Below are positions 51,214 through 57,810 of a DNA stretch of 64,000 nt, piece by piece. Source of the DNA: Kibdelosporangium persicum (GTDB taxonomy: Bacteria; Actinomycetota; Actinomycetes; Mycobacteriales; Pseudonocardiaceae). A program made the translations under genes and the position numbers. The stretch covers positions 97,120 to 161,119 of the forward strand of contig NZ_JAAATY010000021.1 in assembly GCF_013280595.1 (NCBI RefSeq), written 5' to 3'. Position 1 is the first letter of the stretch, and each line of letters opens with the position of its first letter. Below the pieces are notes generated by a model that was not told the origin of the DNA, ran no database searches, and saw nothing but the letters and a program-made list of their open reading frames with translations.

Positions 51214-51223
51214 CGCTGTCAGG

Positions 51224-51427
51224 TCAGATCGGCCGTACGTTCGTGGCCTGCGGACCCTTGGTGCCCTGGCCGACCTCGAACTCGACGCGCTGGTTCTCCT
51301 CGAGCGTCCGGAAACCCTTGCCCTGGATCTCCGAGTAATGCACGAAGACGTCAGCCTCGCCGCTGTCGACCGCGATGAAGCCGAAGCCCTTTTCCGAGTT
51401 GAACCACTTGACAGTGCCCTGAGCCAT
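51224..51427 (-). CDS. cspA: Cold-shock protein, CspA family
   Basis: A 67-residue single-stranded nucleic-acid-binding OB fold that melts RNA structure. [15 protein letters not shown] is RNP1-type, [12 protein letters not shown]2-type; length and sequence are standard for actinobacterial CspA. ATG 51427 has GGAGG seven bases upstream. Single gene with its own terminator. Confidence 0.97.
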   Translation of the reverse strand: MAQGTVKWFNSEKGFGFIAVDSGEADVFVHYSEIQGKGFRTLEENQRVEFEVGQGTKGPQATNVRPI

Positions 51428-51825
51428 ACATCTGCCTCCGTCGCCGGATCAGCTTGGGATTACACCGTGCAACCCCGGGCCGTCCCGGGCGTCGCCCTTC
51501 GCCAACTGCAGCGAGAAAGCAGCACGCCCGCGTTTTGTTCCGCGAGCGTGATGGAGCACGAACACAGAAACTTACGGCCTGCGAGAACGAGCCTATCGCC
51601 TGCAAACGAGCCGCACTACTGCCTCAATTCACTATCCATTGGGCCGTTCGTGTGATCCTCCTTCGTTACCGAACGTACCGAGGTGCGCGCTGCCTGCCAC
51701 AATCTTTCGCCTGGCGACCTTGCTGCCACCCGGCCACGAAACTGTGATGTGAGTCACAGTGACGCCCTGTCAACGTCGCCACCGTCGACGGCGTCGTGAG
51801 TGGTGTGAGGACGGGGGCAAGCACC
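51428..51825. other. 398-bp divergent region between cspA and the L,D-transpeptidase
   Basis: Holds the long 5' region of cspA on the minus strand, AT-richer patches around 51520-51700, and the Crp/GlxR-type palindrome at 51743-51758. No gene is called; overlapping frames are short and without codon bias. Confidence 0.55.
51743..51758. promoter_or_regulatory. Crp/GlxR-type site TGTGA-TGTGAG-TCACA
   Basis: Exact match to the TGTGA-N6-TCACA consensus of the Crp family (Crp, GlxR, Cmr). It lies 68 bases before the L,D-transpeptidase ATG and over 300 bases from cspA, so control of the transpeptidase is more likely. Confidence 0.75.
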
Positions 51826-53019
51826 ATGACCAATCGACGTGGTTTCAAGCTGATCGCGAGCCTGGCGATCGCAGCCACACTGGGGTTGACCGCGTGCAGC
51901 GGGGATGACGGCGCGAAGGCGCCGAATGCGGGCACATCGACGGACACGGGAGTGGCTCCCGCGGCGGCACCCACGGTGCCGACGGTGACCACGCAGCCGG
52001 CCAACGGCGCGGCGGACGCGAATCCCGGCGGCACCATCCAGGCAGCCGTGGAGAACGGCACCATCAACGAGATCCGGCTCAGCAACCCGGAAGGCAAGGA
52101 AGTCAAGGGAACGCTGGCGGCGGACAAGAAGACATGGTCGGTCGGCGAGCACCTCGGGTACGGCAAGACCTACACCTGGTCGGGCACCGCGGTCGGCGGC
52201 AACGGCCAGCAGGTGCCGATCACCGGCTCGTTCACCACCGTGAAGCCGAAGCGCACCGAGCACGGCACGCTGAACGTCGGTGACAACAAGACGTACGGCA
52301 TCGCGATGCCGATCAAGCTCGACTTCAAGAACCCGGTCGCGGACAAGGCATCGGTCGAGAAGGCGCTGAAGGTCGAGACCTCCGTGCCGACCGAGGGCGC
52401 GTGGGCCTGGCTGGGCGACTCCGAGGTGCACTGGCGGCCCAAGGAGTACTGGAAGCCGGACACCAAGGTGACGGTGACGGCCAAGCTGTACGGCACCTCG
52501 TTCGGCAACGGCGTGTACGGCAAGAACGACGTGTCGTCCACCTTCTCCATCGGCCGCGACCAGCGCGTCGAGGCCAACACCCAGACGCACCGGCTGATCG
52601 TGCGGCAGAACGGCAACGTCGTGCACGACTTCCCGGCCAGCTACGGCCTCGAGTCCGACAAGGGCCGCGTCACCCCGAGCGGAATCCACGTGGTGATGGA
52701 GAAGCACAACACGTACTCGATGAGCAACCCGCGCTACAACTACGAGAACGTGGTCGTGCCATGGGCCGTCCGGTTCTCCAACCACGGCGAGTTCATCCAC
52801 GGCTACGCGCCTTCGATTCCCGACCAGGGCAAGCGGAACGTCTCGCACGGCTGTGCCAACCTGTCGCCGGCCAACGCGAAGATCTACTTCGACAGCGCGA
52901 TGGTCGGCGACCCGATCGAGGTGACCGGCAGCAGCGTGCCGATGTCCGACACCCAGTTCGACTACTTCGACTGGGCGGTCAGCTGGGACAAGTGGCTGGA
53001 GAAGTCGGCGCTGACCTGA
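51826..53019 (+). CDS. L,D-transpeptidase lipoprotein (LdtMt-like)
   Basis: A 397-residue enzyme that forms 3-3 crosslinks in peptidoglycan. LGLTAC is a lipobox with Cys24 as the lipidated residue. Two Ig-like domains (about 55-150 and 150-250) with TVTTQPANGAADANPGGTIQAAVENGTI and LNVGDNKTYGIAMPIKLDF precede the YkuD domain: GRVTPSGIHVVMEKHNTYSM, FIHGYAPSIPDQGKRNVSHGCANLSP, with His near 325, His342 and catalytic Cys343 in S-H-G-C. A W-rich tail follows. ATG 51826 begins after GGGGG. Probably under Crp-family control from 51743-51758. The end overlaps the convergent MMPL gene by 41 bases. Confidence 0.95.
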   Translation: MTNRRGFKLIASLAIAATLGLTACSGDDGAKAPNAGTSTDTGVAPAAAPTVPTVTTQPANGAADANPGGTIQAAVENGTINEIRLSNPEGKEVKGTLAADKKTWSVGEHLGYGKTYTWSGTAVGGNGQQVPITGSFTTVKPKRTEHGTLNVGDNKTYGIAMPIKLDFKNPVADKASVEKALKVETSVPTEGAWAWLGDSEVHWRPKEYWKPDTKVTVTAKLYGTSFGNGVYGKNDVSSTFSIGRDQRVEANTQTHRLIVRQNGNVVHDFPASYGLESDKGRVTPSGIHVVMEKHNTYSMSNPRYNYENVVVPWAVRFSNHGEFIHGYAPSIPDQGKRNVSHGCANLSPANAKIYFDSAMVGDPIEVTGSSVPMSDTQFDYFDWAVSWDKWLEKSALT

Positions 53020-55009
53020 TCCGCAGCACGGTGGCTGCCCACCTGGGCAGCCACCAGTTCCACCGGCCCATCATCGCGACCACGGCCGGGACGAGGACCG
53101 CACGGATCAGCGTGGCGTCGATCAGAATGCCCAGCCCGACCGCGGACGCGAAGATCGCGACGTCCAGCTCGCCACCGCCGGCCATCGACGCGAACGAGAA
53201 GAACAGGATCAACGCCGCGCACGTGACCAACCGGCCGGTGCGGCTGATTCCCCGCACGACAGCTTCCCGGGTCGAGCCGGTGCGGTCGTATTCCTCCCGC
53301 ATCCTGGCCAGAATGAAGACCTCGTAGTCCATGGACAGGCCGTACAGGAACGCGAACACGGTCACCGGGACGAACGTGCCGATCGCACCGTCCGGCTGGA
53401 TGCCCAGCAGGACCTCGGTTCCCCAGCCCCACTGCCAGAGGACCACGGTCGCGCCGAGCACCGCGCCCAGGGAGAGCAGGTTCATCACGATCGCCTTGAG
53501 CGGCAGCACGATCGACCGGAACGCCCTGGCCAGCATGACGAACGTGATCAGCGCGATCAGGCCGAGCATCCACGGAAAGGCCTGATACGTCACGTCGACG
53601 TAGTCCATCTGCTGGGTGACGTTCCCGCCGACCAGGACACCGTCCGGCACGGCTTCCCGGACCCGGTGAACAGTGTCCTTCCCGGCTTCCGCACCGCCTT
53701 CGTCGAAAGGCAACACCGTGATCAGTCCGTCCCATGGCGCGGCGACGGCGTAGACGCCTGGCAACGAACGCACGGTTTCCTCGACATTCGCTTCGCCTGT
53801 ATAAACGTCGAACGACGTCAGCACACCGGAGGGAATTCCGGCCTGTGTCAGCGCGGCGAGTCCGTCACGTCCTTCGCCGGAACGCGCGAGAGTATCCGTC
53901 GTCGGGACGTTGAGATTGATACCGAATGCGGCAACGGACAGCGCCATCAGGATTCCAGCGGAAACGCCGGCAGCGAGCCACTTGTGCCCGACGATCAGCC
54001 GGGCCCACTTCGCCCACGCCGTGCTTTCCCTTTCCGGTTTGGCCTTTCGCAGCAGCAACGGAAGAACTGTGAGGGACACCAACGCACTCGTAGCCGTCAC
54101 GATCATTCCGCCGACTCCGAGACTGCGCATGATCGGAATCGGTAACACGATCATCGCCAGCAGGCCGATCGCGACCGCGGCGCTGGAGAACACGATCGCG
54201 TGCCCGGCCGTGGCCATCGCCCGGTGCACACAGCCTTCCTCGCGCCACCTGGTGACCAGGATGAGCGCGTAGTCGATGGCGATGCCCAAACCGAACAACG
54301 GGATCATCGTCAACGTCGTCTCGTGGATCTCGATGACCAGACTGGCAAGCAGCAGGCCGACGAACGACGCGGGCAACGCGATCAACGCGGTGAGCAACGG
54401 GACGAACGCGAGCGCGGACCGGAAGACCCAGACCAGGATCACGATCGCGGCACCGATCGTGATCCCCAGCTTGACCGGGACGTTGAGCCCGCCGGTGTCC
54501 GCGCCGGTCGCGAGCGTGTCGAGACCCGTCACGCGCAGGGTGCTGCCGGGCGGCAGGAGCGGCCGCATGATCTCGCCGATCGTGGTGTCGAGCTCGGCGC
54601 CTTCGCCGAGCGCGCTGCCCGGGATGCCGCCCTGCTCGACCGGTCCACCGAACACCAGACCGAAGGTCGTCCGGCCGTTGACGAACCGTTCGTCCCCAGT
54701 GTTCGCATATGACGCCACACGGGCCTTGATCTGGTGTTCCAGCGCGTCGAAGGCCGGTCCGGCGTCTTGCGCGGACGCCCCCGCGGGCAAGGTGATGACC
54801 GGGATGAACGGGCGTTCGTAACCGCCTGTGCCGTAGGTTTCCATGATCTTCTGGTTGGCCTCGTACCCGGGCAGGCCGGGGTAGGCGTTGCGTTCGGAGA
54901 CGTTCGGCAGCACCAGGGCCAGGGCTCCGCCGCCGAGCAGGACGACGAAGACGGTGAGCCAGCCGACCAAGCGTTTGTGCGCGACGACGTACCGGGACAG
55001 CTTTTCCAT
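52979..55009 (-). CDS. MMPL/RND family transporter
   Basis: A 676-residue membrane exporter with two MMPL repeats, each with one helix, a large outer domain and a group of five helices. ETYGTGGYERPFIPVITLP opens the first outer domain, GLGIAIDYALILVTRWREE is the proton-relay D-Y helix of half one, and FLYGLSMDYEVFILARMREEYDRTGSTREAVVRGISRTGRLVTCAALILFFSF the same of half two (G-x-S-M-D-Y-E). Substrates in the family are lipids and drugs. ATG 55009 has TGAGG upstream. It is divergent from a two-component system with 100 bases between and probably regulated by it. Polysaccharide export is not indicated. Confidence 0.93.
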   Translation of the reverse strand: MEKLSRYVVAHKRLVGWLTVFVVLLGGGALALVLPNVSERNAYPGLPGYEANQKIMETYGTGGYERPFIPVITLPAGASAQDAGPAFDALEHQIKARVASYANTGDERFVNGRTTFGLVFGGPVEQGGIPGSALGEGAELDTTIGEIMRPLLPPGSTLRVTGLDTLATGADTGGLNVPVKLGITIGAAIVILVWVFRSALAFVPLLTALIALPASFVGLLLASLVIEIHETTLTMIPLFGLGIAIDYALILVTRWREEGCVHRAMATAGHAIVFSSAAVAIGLLAMIVLPIPIMRSLGVGGMIVTATSALVSLTVLPLLLRKAKPERESTAWAKWARLIVGHKWLAAGVSAGILMALSVAAFGINLNVPTTDTLARSGEGRDGLAALTQAGIPSGVLTSFDVYTGEANVEETVRSLPGVYAVAAPWDGLITVLPFDEGGAEAGKDTVHRVREAVPDGVLVGGNVTQQMDYVDVTYQAFPWMLGLIALITFVMLARAFRSIVLPLKAIVMNLLSLGAVLGATVVLWQWGWGTEVLLGIQPDGAIGTFVPVTVFAFLYGLSMDYEVFILARMREEYDRTGSTREAVVRGISRTGRLVTCAALILFFSFASMAGGGELDVAIFASAVGLGILIDATLIRAVLVPAVVAMMGRWNWWLPRWAATVLRIRSAPTSPATCPS

Positions 55010-55075
55010 GCCTCACAGGGCACCAGCCCGATCACCGAACGGGATGTGAGTGTTCTGTGGGTTCGCTGTCACAGA

Positions 55076-55088
55076 GTTCTCTAAGAAC
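55076..55088. promoter_or_regulatory. Palindrome GTTCTCTAAGAAC in the MMPL/response-regulator region
   Basis: Perfect 5+3+5 palindrome between the divergent starts at 55009 and 55110. A further GTTCTGTGGGTTC and CTGTCACAG lie just upstream. Candidate binding site of the response regulator, controlling both transcripts. Confidence 0.5.
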
Positions 55089-55109
55089 GGCCTGGCACAC
55101 TCCTGCCGC

Positions 55110-55778
55110 ATGGGGCGGATCCTGGTCGTGGACGACGAGCACTACCTTGCCGATCTCGTGGCCACCGCGTTGCGGTACGAGGGCTTCGAGACGGCGATCG
55201 CGGGCACCGGCCGTGCGGCCGGTGAGCTGGCGGCGTCGTTCGGGCCCGACCTGATCGTCCTGGACGTGATGCTGCCGGACGGCTCGGGCATCGACGTCTG
55301 CCGCAGGCTGCGGCGCACCGGGTGCCTGGCCCCGGTGGTGTTCCTGACCGCACGGGACGCCACCGAGGACAAGATCGCCGGCCTGACCGTCGGTGGTGAC
55401 GACTACGTCACCAAACCGTTCAGCCTGGAAGAGCTCGTCCTGCGCGTGCGGGCGGTGCTGCGCCGGACCAAGGGCGACACAAGGACACTGAGGTTCGCGG
55501 ACCTGGAGATCAACGAGGACGCGCACGAGGTGCGCAGGCACGGCGAGGTGATCGACCTGACGCCGACCGAGTTCAAGCTGCTGCGGTTCCTGGTCGCGCA
55601 CGCCGGGAAGGTGTTGTCCAAGCGGCAGATCCTCGACCACGTCTGGGAGTACGACTTCGCCGGCAACGACGGGGTCGTGCAGACGTACGTGTCCTACCTG
55701 CGCCGCAAGGTCGACGCGTTCGACCCGCCGCTGATCCATACGGTCCCACGGATCGGCTACATCCTGCGAGTTCGCTGA
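55110..55778 (+). CDS. OmpR/PhoB-family response regulator
   Basis: A 222-residue transcription factor. Receiver domain 1-115: acidic pair in VVDDE, phospho-acceptor Asp52 in LIVLDVMLPDG, Thr80 region in VVFLTAR, Lys102 in YVTKPF. Winged-helix domain about 130-220: LTPTEFKLLRFLVAHAGKVLSKRQILDHVWEYDFAGNDGVVQTYVSYLRRKVD. ATG 55110; the frame upstream has no better start. TGATG overlap couples it to the sensor kinase. The divergent MMPL gene is the obvious target. Confidence 0.96.
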   Translation: MGRILVVDDEHYLADLVATALRYEGFETAIAGTGRAAGELAASFGPDLIVLDVMLPDGSGIDVCRRLRRTGCLAPVVFLTARDATEDKIAGLTVGGDDYVTKPFSLEELVLRVRAVLRRTKGDTRTLRFADLEINEDAHEVRRHGEVIDLTPTEFKLLRFLVAHAGKVLSKRQILDHVWEYDFAGNDGVVQTYVSYLRRKVDAFDPPLIHTVPRIGYILRVR

Positions 55779-56791
55779 TGTCGCTACGTACTCGGCTTAT
55801 CCTCACCGTGCTGGGCCTGCTGGCCCTCGGGCTCTTCATCGCGTTGGGCGCGACCTGGGGCGCCTTGCAGGACTGGAAGAGCAACCGGTCGGCGGACGAG
55901 CTGCTGTCGCGGTCGTTGAACGTCGCGTTGATCTCCGGCGGCGTCGCGCTGCTCGCGGTCGGCGTGCTTTCGTGGCACGCGGTGCGGCGCGGCCTGCGCC
56001 CGTTGGACGACATCGCCGACACCGCCGCCGAGATCGGTTCCGGCGATCTGTCCCGGCGGGTGCCAGGGGCACCGGCGAACACCGAGATCGGCAAGCTTTC
56101 CACCGCGTTGAACGGGATGCTGGCGCGGCTGGAGGCCTCCGAGGACCGGTTGCGGCGGTTCGTCGCCGACGCGTCCCACGAACTGCGGACACCGATCGCC
56201 ACGATCCGTGGCCACGCCGAGCTTTTCCGTCGCGGGGCGGCTTCCCGGCCGGACGACCTCGCCAAGGTGATGCGGCGGATCGAGGCCGAGGCCGAACGCA
56301 TGGGTCTGCTCGTCGACGAACTGCTGTTGCTGGCCCGGCTGGACCAGGGCCGCCCGTTGGAACGATCCCCTGTCGACTTGCCGCTCCTGGCGACCGACGC
56401 CGTCACCGACGCTCTGGCCACAGACCCTTCCCGCGACATCTCGGTGGAAGCCGCACCGGTCACCGTGCTCGGTGATTCGGCGCGGCTGCGGCAGGTGCTC
56501 GGCAACCTGCTGAGCAATGTCCTGCAACACACGGATTCCCCGGCCACGGTCCGGGTTTTCGCCGACGGTCCGCGGGCCGTGATCGAGGTGCGCGACAGCG
56601 GTCCGGGGATAGCCGAGCCGTCCCGGGTTTTCGAGCGCTTCTACCGGGCCTCGGAGTCTCGTACCCATGGTGGTGCCGGGCTCGGGCTGTCCATCGTGGC
56701 CGCCGTCGTCGAGGCCCACGGCGGCACCGTCGCGGTGGAGTCGGAACTGGGCAAAGGCAGTACGTTCACCGTTTCCCTGCCGTACCGGTGA
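55778..56791 (+). CDS. Sensor histidine kinase with very short outside loop
   Basis: A 337-residue kinase. Helices at about 6-28 and 49-66 enclose only about 20 outside residues, so no extracellular sensor domain exists. HAMP 67-120, then RRFVADASHELRTPIATIRGH with phospho-acceptor His134, NLLSNVLQHTDS (N box), VRDSGPGIAEPSRVFERFYRA (G1/F) and GGAGLGLSIVAAVVEAHGG (G2). Partner of the regulator at 55110. With the MMPL transporter divergent, it may sense membrane stress or a transporter state within the bilayer, as intramembrane-sensing kinases do; this is inference. Confidence 0.95.
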   Translation: MSLRTRLILTVLGLLALGLFIALGATWGALQDWKSNRSADELLSRSLNVALISGGVALLAVGVLSWHAVRRGLRPLDDIADTAAEIGSGDLSRRVPGAPANTEIGKLSTALNGMLARLEASEDRLRRFVADASHELRTPIATIRGHAELFRRGAASRPDDLAKVMRRIEAEAERMGLLVDELLLLARLDQGRPLERSPVDLPLLATDAVTDALATDPSRDISVEAAPVTVLGDSARLRQVLGNLLSNVLQHTDSPATVRVFADGPRAVIEVRDSGPGIAEPSRVFERFYRASESRTHGGAGLGLSIVAAVVEAHGGTVAVESELGKGSTFTVSLPYR

Positions 56792-56797
56792 ACGCGG

Positions 56798-57184
56798 TCA
56801 GGCCGCGGCGATGACCTCGATCTCCACGAGCCAGCTGCTGTCGAGGGTCTGCGCGACGATCGCGGTCGTCGGCACCGCCCGGCCCTGCAACGCCGTGACG
56901 CGAGCACGCGCGTTGGCCTCCGCGTAGGCGGGATCACGCAGGTAACTGGTCAACCGGACGATGTTGTCGACGGTCATGTCCGCGGACGCCAGGATCGTCC
57001 TGATGTTGTTCCAGATCAGCTCCAGCTGCTCCTCGACGGTCGCGGCGGGCGTGCCCTGCTGGTCCAGGCCCATGGTGCCGGCGAGGTACAGCAGGCGCCG
57101 CGGATCACGGACCTCCATGGCGTGCACGTAGTCGTCCGTCGCCGGGTACACGCCGGAGGTCGGGTTGTGCGGAACGAGTTCCAT
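56798..57184 (-). CDS. ridA: RidA/YjgF family protein
   Basis: A 128-residue protein of the Rid family; true RidA hydrolyses reactive enamines and imines released by PLP enzymes. LLYLAGTMGLDQQGTPAATVEEQLELIWNNIRTILASADMTVDNIVRLTSYLRDP is standard; near the end VPTTAIVAQTLDSSWLVEIEVIAA lacks the R-x-x-V-x-V-x-x-L-P-x-x-x-x-V-E form with Arg105, having T-T-A instead, so it is likely a RidA-like subgroup member of unknown activity. ATG 57184; no strong ribosome site. Convergent with the kinase gene six bases away. Confidence 0.9.
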   Translation of the reverse strand: MELVPHNPTSGVYPATDDYVHAMEVRDPRRLLYLAGTMGLDQQGTPAATVEEQLELIWNNIRTILASADMTVDNIVRLTSYLRDPAYAEANARARVTALQGRAVPTTAIVAQTLDSSWLVEIEVIAAA

Positions 57185-57246
57185 CAGCCGATCATGTCAG
57201 CCCGGCACCTTCGTCGGCATCGGAAAATGTCCGGAAGCACGGCTGA

Positions 57247-57810
57247 TCACGTGAAGGCAGGGCAGAACAACCAACGGGCGAAGCAGGTGTCCTCGTCCGG
57301 CTGAGTCATCCAGCGGACCTGCAACTGGTAGTCACCACGCGGCACGTCGAAGCGCAGGCCGCTCGGGGCGGGCACACCGGCGGGTTCCCAGTGAACGGGC
57401 GCTTTCCCGGGTTTGGCCTTCGGCCAGACGCAGTCGCCGTTGAGCACCGCGCTGAAGAAGTACATGTTCCCGCTGGGCACCGGGACGATGTCGCCGCCGA
57501 CATGGTCGCCGTCGATCGGGTAGGCCAGCGCCTTTCCCAGCGCCCGTTCGTACGGCTCACCGAGCGCCTGGACGATCGCGATGCCCGTGCGGTTCTGGAA
57601 GACCTCGAGCCAGCCCACGTCGTTGACCGTCCCGTCGATCGCGACGACCGCTGCCATGCCGGTGCCGACCTCGGTCGCCGTCACCGACCAGTGCAGCTCG
57701 GCGAGCGCGTCCACCTGGGCTTCGTCGCCTTTCCAGGCGTACAGGAAATACCTGTCCATGACCAGGAACTGCTCGCCGTTCGTCCACACGCGACCTATAT
57801 GTCTCCACAT
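57247..57810 (-). CDS. Hypothetical protein coupled to pknG
   Basis: A 187-residue soluble protein. WTNGEQFLVMDRYFLYAWKGDEAQVDALAELHWSVTATEVGTGMAAVVAIDGTVNDVGWLEVF is a mixed beta/alpha start; GGDIVPVPSGNMYFFSAVLNGDC and VPRGDYQLQVRWMTQPDEDTCFARWLFCPA fill the rest, with three cysteines near the end. No signal, membrane helix or catalytic motif. ATG 57810 overlaps the pknG stop (TGATG), so it is made with the kinase. I do not recognise the family. It may be a late addition to the pknG operon. Confidence 0.75.
   Translation of the reverse strand: MWRHIGRVWTNGEQFLVMDRYFLYAWKGDEAQVDALAELHWSVTATEVGTGMAAVVAIDGTVNDVGWLEVFQNRTGIAIVQALGEPYERALGKALAYPIDGDHVGGDIVPVPSGNMYFFSAVLNGDCVWPKAKPGKAPVHWEPAGVPAPSGLRFDVPRGDYQLQVRWMTQPDEDTCFARWLFCPAFT

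Noticed and set aside
52401..53327. Plus-strand frame across the end of the L,D-transpeptidase gene
   Set aside because: Frame-shifted shadow of a gene with an intact S-H-G-C site.
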